A stretch of DNA of 64,000 nucleotides from Clostridium rhizosphaerae. GTDB taxonomy: Bacteria; Bacillota; Clostridia; Clostridiales; Clostridiaceae. Under the pieces are notes generated by a model. It did not search any database. It was not told where the DNA came from and saw nothing but the letters and a program-made list of their open reading frames with translations. The stretch is taken from contig NZ_JAESWC010000002.1 in assembly GCF_016765585.1 (NCBI RefSeq), positions 310,001 through 374,000 on the forward strand, read 5' to 3'. Shown piece by piece: positions 24,620-31,996 of the stretch; position 1 is the first letter of the stretch, and the number at the start of each line of letters is the position of its first letter. Made by a program: the position numbers and the translations under genes.

Positions 24620-24703
24620 TCCTTTTAGTCGGAACACTGGGTAATTTAGCCCACTCGCTCCGCTCGTAAATTACCCGTTAAAGTCCATTTAGGACTTTAA
24701 CCT
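24620..24703 (-). repeat. RBS-associated repeat, copy 4 (mini-ORF MDFNG)
   Basis: The most regular copy. AGAGGTTAAAGTCCTAAATG opens it; the mini-ORF ATG-GAC-TTT-AAC-GGG-TAA runs 24688-24671. A second stem pairs GGGTAATTTACGAGC with GGGCTAAATTACCC. The unit ends CAGTGTTCCGACTAAAAGG, followed by AGG and the ATG of the phage gene at 24610. Confidence 0.9.
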
Positions 24704-24818
24704 CTTTAAAAAATGTTGAATTATAAGAATATTATTAAGTTATGAGTAATAAAATATATTGGAGAAGTGTTTGTCCACCCAGTTAAAAAAGTTTTTTTAA
24801 AAAGGCTATAAGCCTTCT

Positions 24819-24956
24819 TTATCCTTCATAAACATCTTTTTCATCCTGCATTCTAACTTCATTAATAATTAGATTTATTATTTCCTCGGTTCTTCTCCAG
24901 TTGCGCTCATTCTCCTCAGGTGTGATGTCAGGTTCTACTATTATAACTTTTGCCAT
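24819..24956 (-). CDS. 45-aa conserved phage small protein
   Basis: The product MAKVIIVEPDITPEENERNW... is a short charged protein of the kind found upstream of clostridial phage replication genes, with a PD(I/T)TPEE core. An AGGTGG ribosome-binding site lies upstream. No function is known. It reads in the same direction as the replication module, immediately downstream of the small gene at 25014. Confidence 0.65.
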   Translation of the reverse strand: MAKVIIVEPDITPEENERNWRRTEEIINLIINEVRMQDEKDVYEG

Positions 24957-25013
24957 ATCCAACCACCTCAATATAGTCTATTACGTGAACAACCTTTACA
25001 TTCATAAACTATA

Positions 25014-25160
25014 TTAGTTTTTTAAATTTTTACATGAATCTGCTTTTTTAACTGTGATTACACAGCCCTCATCCACATAAATATCAAGATGAGCTCTTTG
25101 GCACTCCAGGCAGTGCTCTAGAGTTATAACTCTTATATCTGGAATAATTACTATTTTCAT
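25014..25160 (-). CDS. 48-aa phage small protein with a CxxC pair
   Basis: The frame encodes MKIVIIPDIRVITLEHCLEC..., with a CLEC pair that could bind metal or be redox active, and ends in a lysine-rich tail. A perfect AGGAGGTGAAGTCT ribosome-binding site makes translation very likely. I do not know the family. It sits between the HTH gene at 25182 and the small protein at 24819 in the early-gene run. Confidence 0.6.
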   Translation of the reverse strand: MKIVIIPDIRVITLEHCLECQRAHLDIYVDEGCVITVKKADSCKNLKN

Positions 25161-25181
25161 AGACTTCACCTCCTCTTTAAG

Positions 25182-25382
25182 TTAATTCTTAGAGAAAAAT
25201 ACTACTTGTACACTTTTTCCCAAACCTTCTGCTATTTTTTCCATTGCCTCATGAGATGGATTATTTCTTATGCCATTTTCAAGGAGACTAATATAAGCTC
25301 TCGATAATCCGCTTTTCCTTGAAAGTTCTGTTAAAGTCAATCTCTTTTTTAATCTGATAGTTTTTATCTTATTTTGTACCAA
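25182..25382 (-). CDS. XRE-family HTH regulator (Cro-like)
   Basis: A 66-aa single-domain helix-turn-helix protein (KKRLTLTELSRKSGLSRAYI, then SLLENG), the typical Cro/C1-type fold. I choose a TTG start at 25382, eight bases after AAAGGAGG; a GTG three codons earlier overlaps the ribosome-binding site. It is oriented opposite to the repressor at 25949, so it is probably the first early gene of the lytic direction. The repeated operator words at 25736-25891 are its likely targets. Confidence 0.85.
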   Translation of the reverse strand: MVQNKIKTIRLKKRLTLTELSRKSGLSRAYISLLENGIRNNPSHEAMEKIAEGLGKSVQVVFFSKN

Positions 25383-25409
25383 TAACTGCACCTCCTTTCA
25401 ATAAAATAA

Positions 25410-25467
25410 GAGCCTAGCAAAATTACTAAAATATCCTTTAGATATTTTAAATATTTTTGCTAGGCTC
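25410..25467 (-). terminator. Hairpin AGAGCCTAGCAAAA...TTTTGCTAGGCTCT
   Basis: A 14-bp stem with an AT-rich loop is placed between the Cys-rich small gene (25483-25629) and the HTH gene (25182). It is likely a terminator for the former. GGCTCTGG is repeated beyond it (25463 and 25493). Confidence 0.65.
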
Positions 25468-25482
25468 TGGCTCATATAATGC

Positions 25483-25629
25483 TTATGCATTCGGCTCTGG
25501 CTCATTTTTAATTTCTATATTTCCTTTGTGCTTTTTACACCAGGCATAGACACCCTCGATGGACTTTGTCTTGTCAATTAATAAGAGCTTCTTACCGCAG
25601 ACCGGACAAATAAACCATTCTTTTACCAT
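25483..25629 (-). CDS. 48-aa cysteine-rich (KTR-like) protein
   Basis: The product MVKEWFICPVCGKKLLLIDK... has a CPVC pair and a later single Cys (WCKKHKG). It resembles the cysteine-rich KTR-type small proteins of mobile elements, which bind zinc. ATG at 25629 follows a GGGGGTACAAC sequence. It is the gene nearest the divergent regulatory region on the minus side. Function unknown; a transcription or translation accessory is possible. Confidence 0.65.
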   Translation of the reverse strand: MVKEWFICPVCGKKLLLIDKTKSIEGVYAWCKKHKGNIEIKNEPEPNA

Positions 25630-25735
25630 GTTGTACCCCCTTCTTATACTGTACATAAAGATTATTAATCTTTATGCCCCTCAATACCCTTCATAAGTTT
25701 TCAATCAGTAACCATAAGTATATATTACAGTTTCA

Positions 25736-25891
25736 TCCAGTAAACAGCAATGTTCATATTTTACTGGTTGTAACCATTTTACATATTTATATTAATCTAT
25801 CAGCAAATACCTATTATTTACATTAATTCTCTTGAACTTTTGTTTACAACTGGTATATAATATTGTTAATGATATTTTACTGGGTGTAAAC
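25736..25891. promoter_or_regulatory. Repressor operator cluster in the divergent control region
   Basis: Related words occur several times: TCCAGTAAACA (25736), TTTACTGGTTGTAACC (25760-25775), GTTTACAACTGG (25842-25853) and TTTACTGGGTGTAAAC (25876-25891). The last two straddle the promoter of the repressor gene; the others lie toward the minus-strand genes. This is the layout of a phage lysis/lysogeny switch: two regulators share operators in a divergent gap. Confidence 0.7.
25832..25861 (+). promoter_or_regulatory. Promoter of the repressor–ImmA operon
   Basis: TTGAAC (25832-25837) and TATAAT (25856-25861) are separated by 18 bases. One operator word (GTTTACAACTGG) fills the spacer and another lies just downstream, so the transcript is likely autoregulated. 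Confidence 0.7.
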
Positions 25892-25948
25892 TACAGAACA
25901 TAAATTAAGAAATTATATGGAGCTATGGTTATTGAGGAGGTGAAAACA

Positions 25949-26293
25949 GTGATTGGAGATAATATAAAAAAGATACGAGAAGACTCAAATATATCATTAT
26001 CAGAATTAGCAGAAAGAATTGGTATATCGAGATCATACCTAAGCTTAATCGAAAATAATCAGAGAACAAATATAAAATCAGAATTACTGAATAAGATTTC
26101 TGAAAGCTTGAATGTGCCTGTTAGTACGCTGCTCGGAGAAGAACAACAAGAAGAGGTCCCCATAGGCTTTTTACATATTGCCAGAGAAGCTCAAAAGAAT
26201 GGCTTAACTCCTGATGATGTTAAGTTTGCTATAGATTGGCTCATAGAAGCTAAGAAAAGAAGTAATAATTTTAAAAAGGAGAAAGATAAATAG
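25949..26293 (+). CDS. XRE-family repressor with C-terminal regulatory tail
   Basis: A 114-aa protein with an N-terminal HTH domain (NIKKIREDSNISLSELAERI, then GISRSYLSLIENN) and a helical C-terminal part (IGFLHIAREAQKNGLTPDDV) found in repressors paired with ImmA proteases. I choose the GTG at 25949 because GGAGG is eight bases upstream; an earlier ATG (25925) overlaps that site. The stop overlaps the next start by one base, so repressor and protease are translationally coupled, as in ICEBs1 ImmR–ImmA. Confidence 0.88.
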   Translation: MIGDNIKKIREDSNISLSELAERIGISRSYLSLIENNQRTNIKSELLNKISESLNVPVSTLLGEEQQEEVPIGFLHIAREAQKNGLTPDDVKFAIDWLIEAKKRSNNFKKEKDK

Positions 26294-27129
26294 TGGTCTT
26301 AAATGGGTATGTGGGAAAAGATAAATTATATGAGATTATTAATGATAAACTATTAAGCCTTAATATTACTGAAGACAGCTACCCTCTTGATTCCTTCAAA
26401 GTAGCAGAAGCTTACAAAGATAAGCTTAAAATAGAATTACAGCCCTTTCCGAATCCTTTGCTTGGCGGTTTATTATATAAGGATCCAGATAATGTAATGA
26501 GTTTTATGGCCATTAATTCTTTAAAGTCAAGGAAATCTCAAAACTTTGATGTTATGCATGAGTTATGCCACTATTGGCTTCATGATGCCGGCGAACATCT
26601 CTGTTATGACAGTAACTTTATCTTTCAGAACAAAGGCATCGAATGGCAGGCTAATGAAGGTGCAGCTCAGGCCTTGATGCCGGAAAAGCTTTTTAAGCAA
26701 ATGTACATATATTTTAGTGGAGATACTAATAAGTTATCAGATCATTTTATAGTAAGTAAAACAGCTGTTGAATATAGAATTAAGAATTTAAATCTGTTCC
26801 CGCCTTCAAAACTGCGAGGCCTCTTATATAAAAGCAAGAAAGCTCATCACTGCTTAGTATGCGGGAACTTAGAGATTGAGCATGTTGATAATTACTGCAA
26901 GATATGCGGAAATGACATGTTTTCTTTTGGTACCAGTTATAAGTGGTCAGTTTATTCCGATGTACCTGCTGATGAAAACAGATGTCCTGAATGTAAAAAG
27001 TATTTAGATAGAAACGCAAGATACTGCAGGCACTGCGGATCTGCCTCCATGTTATTTAATTTTTTAAGACCCTGGTATGAAGATATAATGTTTATAGAAA
27101 AGCATCCAAATGTTCTAAAGTGCCTTTAG
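26293..27129 (+). CDS. ImmA/IrrE-family metalloprotease with C-terminal zinc ribbons
   Basis: The 278-aa protein has an HExxH zinc protease motif (MHELCHYWLHD) and a downstream glutamate region (EWQANEGAAQALMP), typical of ImmA/IrrE proteases that cleave their cognate repressor. Unusually, residues about 190-260 contain two zinc-ribbon units: CLVCGN...YCKICG and CPECKKYL...YCRHCG. Starting with GTG in the TAGTG overlap, it is coupled to the repressor. The extra ribbons may bind DNA or the repressor. Confidence 0.88.
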   Translation: MVLNGYVGKDKLYEIINDKLLSLNITEDSYPLDSFKVAEAYKDKLKIELQPFPNPLLGGLLYKDPDNVMSFMAINSLKSRKSQNFDVMHELCHYWLHDAGEHLCYDSNFIFQNKGIEWQANEGAAQALMPEKLFKQMYIYFSGDTNKLSDHFIVSKTAVEYRIKNLNLFPPSKLRGLLYKSKKAHHCLVCGNLEIEHVDNYCKICGNDMFSFGTSYKWSVYSDVPADENRCPECKKYLDRNARYCRHCGSASMLFNFLRPWYEDIMFIEKHPNVLKCL

Positions 27130-27170
27130 CCGGTAGTATATTAGAGGGAATGAATATATATCCGACTAAT

Positions 27171-27193
27171 GGGAGGTTAAAGTCCTAAATGGA
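27171..27193 (+). repeat. Half copy of the RBS-associated repeat forming the recombinase start
   Basis: GGGAGGTTAAAGTCCTAAATGG matches the front end of the dispersed repeat; the element's ATG serves as the recombinase start codon. Immediately before it, CCGACTAATGGGAGG resembles the repeat's tail CCGACTAAAAGGAGG. The two repeat ends are thus joined tail to head here, without the internal part. Confidence 0.75.
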
Positions 27194-28700
27194 TAGAATT
27201 TGCATGTATCTTAGAAAATCTCGTGCAGATGAGGAACTTGAAAAAACTTTAGGTGAAGGCGAAACCCTTTCTAAGCATCGGAAAGCATTATTAAAGTTTG
27301 CCAAAGAGAGAAATTATAACATTGCTCAGATAAAAGAAGAAATTGTCTCTGGTGAAAGCCTCTTCTTCAGACCTAAAATGCTGGAGCTTTTAAAGGAAGT
27401 GGAGGAAAAAAAGTACGACGGTGTTCTGGTTATGGATATGCAGCGTCTTGGCAGAGGTGACATGCAGGATCAGGGTATAATATTAAACACCTTCAAACAG
27501 TCAAACACTAAGATAATTACTCCAAATAAAGTTTATGATCTCAATAATGATTTTGATGAAGAATACAGCGAATTTGAGGCCTTCATGAGCAGAAAGGAAC
27601 TCAAGATGATTACAAAACGTATGCAGGGCGGCAGAGTAAGAAGTGTTGAGGATGGTAATTACATAGCTACCAATCCCCCGCTTGGTTATGAGATTCAGTG
27701 GGTTAAAAGAAGCAGAACCTTAATAATAAATCCTGAAGAAGCAGAAATAGTTAAAATGATTTTCAAGCTTTACAGCGAAGGCAATGGCGCAGGCAGCATA
27801 GCAAATACTATGAACAGCTTTGGCTATAAAACTAAATTTAAAAATAACTTCTCCTCCAGCAGTGTTCTTGCCATACTTAAGAATCCCATCTACATTGGAA
27901 AAGTCACCTGGAAGAAGAAAGAAATAAAGAAATCTAAAAATCCTGATAAAGTTAAGGATACAAGAACAAGGGATAAAAGTGAGTGGATAATCGCTGATGG
28001 CAAACATGAGGCTATCATTGATATGGAGACCTGGAATAAAGTACAGCAAATAGGTAAAGGCAAGTATCATATTCCCTATCAAATAGCAAACGGACCGGCT
28101 AATCCAATTGCAGGCTTAGTTATATGCGCTGTCTGCGGCTCTAAGATGGTTATGAGAAAATACGGCACGAGTCCCCCCCATCTAATCTGCCTTAAAAAGT
28201 GCGGCAACAAAAGCGCCAGATTTGAATATGTGGAGAAAACAATTATAGATGCTCTTGAAGGTTATTTAAAAAATTACAAAGCAGAAGTAAAAAAAGAAGA
28301 AAAAAACAATATAAAAGTCTATGAATTACAGCTTGTAAATCTAAAGAAAGAACTTGAAACCTGCAATAATCAAAAACTAAAATTATTCGATTTGCTGGAA
28401 CAAGGAGTTTATGACAATGCCACCTTTCTTGAAAGGTCCAATCTTCTAGCGGATAAAGTCTCTAAAATTATGTCAGGCATAGAAGGACTAAATAACCTTA
28501 TTGAACAAGAAAAAAGAATAGACCGAACCGAATACAGTCAAAGGCTTCGAGAGGTTGTATTTGCTTATAAAGCTTCTAAAAATGTGCAATATAAAAATGA
28601 GCTGCTTAAAAGTGTTTTGATTAAGGCTGAATATAAAAAAGAAAAGCATCAGAAGAATGATGATTTTGAGGTGAAGTTGTTTCCGAAATTAATGCGTTAG
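27189..28700 (+). CDS. Large serine recombinase
   Basis: A 503-aa site-specific recombinase. Residues 1-150 form a resolvase catalytic domain with the nucleophile Ser in YLRKSRADEE and DMQRLGRGD. Residues 165-290 form the recombinase domain (GSIANTMNSFGYKTK). Residues 300-345 are a zinc-ribbon domain (CAVCGSKM and CLKKCGN), and a coiled-coil region (about 365-440) follows. It probably integrates and excises this element. By size and type it also resembles the skin recombinase SpoIVCA, and a disrupted sigK lies 17 kb to the right; this link is inference. Start and ribosome-binding site come from the repeat. Confidence 0.93.
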   Translation: MDRICMYLRKSRADEELEKTLGEGETLSKHRKALLKFAKERNYNIAQIKEEIVSGESLFFRPKMLELLKEVEEKKYDGVLVMDMQRLGRGDMQDQGIILNTFKQSNTKIITPNKVYDLNNDFDEEYSEFEAFMSRKELKMITKRMQGGRVRSVEDGNYIATNPPLGYEIQWVKRSRTLIINPEEAEIVKMIFKLYSEGNGAGSIANTMNSFGYKTKFKNNFSSSSVLAILKNPIYIGKVTWKKKEIKKSKNPDKVKDTRTRDKSEWIIADGKHEAIIDMETWNKVQQIGKGKYHIPYQIANGPANPIAGLVICAVCGSKMVMRKYGTSPPHLICLKKCGNKSARFEYVEKTIIDALEGYLKNYKAEVKKEEKNNIKVYELQLVNLKKELETCNNQKLKLFDLLEQGVYDNATFLERSNLLADKVSKIMSGIEGLNNLIEQEKRIDRTEYSQRLREVVFAYKASKNVQYKNELLKSVLIKAEYKKEKHQKNDDFEVKLFPKLMR

Positions 28701-28725
28701 GCAGATGGTGGGCCTAACGCATTTG
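28687..28725 (+). terminator. Terminator of the recombinase gene
   Basis: AATGCGTTAGGC and GCCTAACGCATT pair over 11-12 bp with a short loop. The recombinase stop codon lies in the left arm, and a TTTT tract follows (GGTTGTTTTAAA). Confidence 0.75.
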
Positions 28726-28857
28726 GTTGTTTTAAAAAGACGATGATGCAGCAGTTTCTAATTATGATTTTGTAATGTTAGATTTAGTGAATAAATTGGG
28801 ACAAAATAAAATTGTGTAGTAAAGATTATATTGATAATATCAGTAATAAGTTGAAAT

Positions 28858-29349
28858 TTATCTAATAGAATCTAAATATTCACTCATTCTTATTTTATAT
28901 GGCTGTACATACATATCAGTTTCAACAAATTTTAAGAATTCTTCCCTAGTCAGCCACAAATATGATATTGTTTCTCCTTCTTGAAGTATAATAGACTCTT
29001 TATCGCAATCAGTTTCACACAAGTATCCGTAGTATAAAGTATCGTTGCTAATATATTTGTATATACTTTCTAATTTTTCAGCTTCAACTCCTGTTTCTTC
29101 TTTAAGTTCTCTAACCGCTGCATCATATGGTTCTTCGCCTTTTAGTGAACTACCACTAGCACCTGCCTCATATAAACCTGGATAATTAGGTTTTTTCCAC
29201 TCTCTCTGCATAAGCAGATACATCCCACCTTTATGTTTAACTATTATTTCACTTATCAAGTGAAATAACCCTTTAGGAATTTCTTCTCCTCGAATTAATT
29301 CACATCCTGCAAGTGTTCCATCTTCTTTATATGCATCCCATATTTCCAT
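28858..29349 (-). CDS. Nudix hydrolase (YfcD/isopentenyl-diphosphate isomerase-like)
   Basis: A 163-aa protein with the Nudix box GSSLKGEEPYDAAVRELKEE followed by TGV. It is preceded by GLYEAGASG and followed by YYGYLCETD, a pattern seen in YfcD-type Nudix enzymes related to isopentenyl-diphosphate isomerase. Start ATG at 29349 with AGAGG upstream. It differs clearly from the array Nudix at 10808. It sits between the recombinase terminator and the left end of mobile element A; no array palindrome of types A-C is visible next to it. Confidence 0.88.
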   Translation of the reverse strand: MEIWDAYKEDGTLAGCELIRGEEIPKGLFHLISEIIVKHKGGMYLLMQREWKKPNYPGLYEAGASGSSLKGEEPYDAAVRELKEETGVEAEKLESIYKYISNDTLYYGYLCETDCDKESIILQEGETISYLWLTREEFLKFVETDMYVQPYKIRMSEYLDSIR

Positions 29350-29558
29350 TATCTATTACCTCTTTAAATTACTATTTATATAAATAAACCTTAAATTCAC
29401 ATTATTTGCCGAATTAAAAACTTTAGTAACTTCCTATAATATGGATAGCACTAAACCGCTGGCGCGGTGGTTTTCTCAACTCCATAATATACTTTAATTT
29501 CTTTTGTATGCATCTTCTTTAAGTGGAAATAATCTGTCACTAGAGGAGATGATTTTTT

Positions 29559-30422
29559 ATGACAAAAGAACAAGTTTTAGAAAAATTAAAATTTGATATT
29601 GAACTTAGGGGGCTAAGCAAAAATACACAAGACGAGTACTACACTAAAGCTAAAATCTTTCAAGATTACTATGATAAGCCTGCAACTGAACTAGGTGAAA
29701 GGGATATAAGAGAGTTTCTTCACTATCTCTCAACTGAAAGAAAGCTTACTTCTGGAAGTGTAAACTCCTACAATAGTGGACTTCGCTTTTTATACGGAGT
29801 AACATTAAATATTAACTTAAACTGCAAACAAATACCTCGGCATCGGAAGAAACGTGAGTTTCCTGAAATACTCTCTCGAGTGGAGATTCAAACTCTTCTT
29901 GATGCCTGCGATAATTTGAGAGATAAAAGTATCTTAATGACAACCTACGGTTCAGGACTTAGACTTAATGAAGTCGCTTGTTTAAAAGTTTCGGATATTG
30001 ACAGTAAAAAAATGCAGCTGCTTATACGATCCGGAAAAGGATCAAAAGATAGATATGCACTACTTTCTCAAGCTACCCTCGAAATATTGAGGGATTACTG
30101 GAAGGTGTACCGTCCAAAAGAGTGGCTTTTCTACAGTAGAGTAAATACCGGAACACACATTACTCCTAAAGCTGTTCAGAACATGTTCCACAAATACATA
30201 GACAAAGCCAAAATAACTAAGAAAGTCACAATTCATAGTTTAAGACATAGTTTCGCTACTCACCTTCTCGAATCAGGTACAAGCATATTTCACATTAAGC
30301 AATTACTTGGGCATTCAGATATCAGTACAACTTGTTTTTATTTGCATTTACTTAAGATTGAATCTTTAAACGCAACGAGCCCTCTCGATACTTTTACTAA
30401 ACTGGAGAAAACTAATGGCTGA
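29559..30422 (+). CDS. Tyrosine recombinase of mobile element A
   Basis: The 287-aa XerC/D-type recombinase has a SAM-like N-terminal core-binding domain (LRGLSKNTQDEYYTKAKIFQ; residues 1-95) and a catalytic domain (about 105-280). Active-site residues are visible: Arg in GSGLRLNEV, His-x-x-Arg in HSLRHSFATH, His in LLGHSDIS and the nucleophile Tyr in FYLHL. Its stop overlaps the start of the transposase gene, so both are translated as one unit. The companion gene suggests it acts on the element's ends; a few IS91 relatives have such an accessory integrase. Confidence 0.92.
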   Translation: MTKEQVLEKLKFDIELRGLSKNTQDEYYTKAKIFQDYYDKPATELGERDIREFLHYLSTERKLTSGSVNSYNSGLRFLYGVTLNINLNCKQIPRHRKKREFPEILSRVEIQTLLDACDNLRDKSILMTTYGSGLRLNEVACLKVSDIDSKKMQLLIRSGKGSKDRYALLSQATLEILRDYWKVYRPKEWLFYSRVNTGTHITPKAVQNMFHKYIDKAKITKKVTIHSLRHSFATHLLESGTSIFHIKQLLGHSDISTTCFYLHLLKIESLNATSPLDTFTKLEKTNG

Positions 30423-31575
30423 GGTTCAAGATATCTTTTTAAGATATGGCGTAGCCTATGTAGAAAAACATAAACTCTCATATATCCAGCATAAAGCCAT
30501 GTCTGCAATTCAAAAGTGCAGAACTTCCCAGTTAGGCGGACATATAGATATATGTGAAAACTGTGGAGATACCCGAATATCCTACAATTCCTGCCGGAAT
30601 AGGCATTGTCCAAAGTGTCAAACACTTGCTAAAGAGCGATGGATAGAAAACCAAAGAGCCAATTTGCTTGATATCGGATACTTTCATATAGTTTTCACTA
30701 TTCCAGACACCCTGAATCTAATGGTATATCAGAATCAAAGAGAACTGTATACTCTGATGTTTAAAGCTGTTGCCGAAACTCTTACAGAATTAGCATCCGA
30801 TAAAAAATATCTCGGTGCTAAACTAGGGTTTACCTCTGTTTTGCACACCTGGGGCCAAAACCTTATGCATCATCCACATATCCATTGCATTGTGCCTGGC
30901 GGCGGACTTTCTTCAACAGGGAAATGGGTAAACAGTAGAAAGAAATTCTTTATCCCAGTTAAAGTGCTATCGCACAAATTTAGAGGTAAATTTCTGTATT
31001 ATCTTAAACAACTCTATTTGCAAAATAAGCTTGAATTTCATGGCAGCGAAGCGTATCTTTCTGATACCATTAAATTTGAAACTCTGCTTTCCTTTGTCTA
31101 TTCCAAAGAGTGGATTGTATACTGCAAGCCACCTTTTAAAGGCGCAGCCTGTGTGGTTGAATATTTGGGTAGATACACTCATAGAGTTGCTATATCAAAC
31201 AAACGTATTGTTAGTATTGAAAATAATAGTGTTACGTTTAAGTGGCACGACTACAAGGATAATAGTAAATGTAAGCTAATGACTATTTCTGCAGAAGAAT
31301 TCATCCGTAGGTTTCTTGTTCATATACTGCCAAATGGATTCATGAAAATCAGGCATTATGGCTTACTTGGAAATCGAAATAAGAACACTAAACTAAAGAC
31401 TTGCAAGCAACTTACGAATACCCCAATCTTACTAAAAGAAAAAATCTCTACCATCAAGTTAATTCAAAAACTTACTGGCAGAGATCTATCTAAGTGTCCT
31501 AACTGTGGATCAGACAAACTTATACGACGTAGTTGCTTTTCTAAGTCTCCCCCTTCATCTTTACAAACTGTATAA
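30415..31575 (+). CDS. IS91-like HUH transposase of element A
   Basis: A 386-aa transposase with an N-terminal zinc-binding domain (CENCG and CRNRHCPKC) and a catalytic HUH motif (HHPHIHCIVPGGG). A Y-x-x-x-Y motif is visible at VEYLGRYTHRVA. This is the rolling-circle transposase layout of the IS91/IS801 group. It overlaps the recombinase gene by eight bases. The C-terminal CPNCGSDKL could form another zinc finger with nearby cysteines. It looks intact. Confidence 0.93.
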   Translation: MAEVQDIFLRYGVAYVEKHKLSYIQHKAMSAIQKCRTSQLGGHIDICENCGDTRISYNSCRNRHCPKCQTLAKERWIENQRANLLDIGYFHIVFTIPDTLNLMVYQNQRELYTLMFKAVAETLTELASDKKYLGAKLGFTSVLHTWGQNLMHHPHIHCIVPGGGLSSTGKWVNSRKKFFIPVKVLSHKFRGKFLYYLKQLYLQNKLEFHGSEAYLSDTIKFETLLSFVYSKEWIVYCKPPFKGAACVVEYLGRYTHRVAISNKRIVSIENNSVTFKWHDYKDNSKCKLMTISAEEFIRRFLVHILPNGFMKIRHYGLLGNRNKNTKLKTCKQLTNTPILLKEKISTIKLIQKLTGRDLSKCPNCGSDKLIRRSCFSKSPPSSLQTV

Positions 31576-31996
31576 AAAAGTAACAATACCCTATCCTGGG
31601 GAGGGGGAAGTTATGTTTTTAATTAAAATTTCATTGATATTTTTGTGTATTTATCTCTTGACCTTTAACTAAAATCTCAGAAAACTATTGAATTAGCGAG
31701 GCATAGAACTATTCAATTCCCATAGATTCTCTTGTAATTCAGCGGTTTCGCGCTATCTGAATTATCCAAAGTTAGGCGATTATTCTATCTTTTATACTCA
31801 AACTCTTATTCAGGGTTTGAGCTTTTTTCAGCCTAACTTCGTATAATTTGCTAAGGATAATGGGAAGTTGATAAATTTGATATCTACTGGTTTGGTTATT
31901 CAACAAATCATATAATTGTTGACATTATTTAAAACCTCATTGGTGAACAATATAAGAATATTATGTATTAAAATTCACTTATATTGTTATTATCAT
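31576..31996. other. Gap between element A and the NAD(P)-binding gene
   Basis: The gap holds the right end of element A (to 31768) with GGGGAGGGGGAAG at about 31599. A segment at 31688-31712 (TATTGAATTAGCGAGGCATA) resembles the arm of array palindrome type A. A plus-strand terminator follows at 31797-31828 (CTCAAAC...GTTTGAG followed by CTTTTTT), and an enclosing inverted repeat AAGTTAGGC / GCCTAACTT. GGATAATGGGAAGTTG at 31855 is the inverse of TTCCCATTAT words at 32927 and 41809. No gene is visible. Confidence 0.6.
31797..31828 (+). terminator. Rho-independent terminator after element A
   Basis: A 7-bp stem CTCAAAC / GTTTGAG is followed by CTTTTTTC on the plus strand. It stops outward transcription from the recombinase–transposase pair. 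Confidence 0.75.

Larger units (their letters stand above)
29433..31768 (+). mobile_element. Tyrosine-recombinase/IS91-like element, copy A
   Basis: The element holds a tyrosine recombinase and an HUH transposase and is bounded by imperfect inverted ends. The left end (29443-29461) reads GGATAGCACTAAACCGCTG. The right end (31740-31767) reads CAGCGGTTTCGCGCTATC and is the inverse at most positions. A short hairpin (ACCGC...GCGGT) lies just inside the left end. GGGGAGGGGGAAG follows the transposase stop, as in copy B. Classical IS91 elements lack inverted ends, so this group may use a different exchange mechanism. Confidence 0.8.

Noticed and set aside
5188-28860. Short direct repeat (GAATAAATT at 5189 and 28790) as attachment-site core of the serine recombinase
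   Set aside because: Nine AT-rich bases match by chance easily; the flanks do not agree. I could not define attL and attR.
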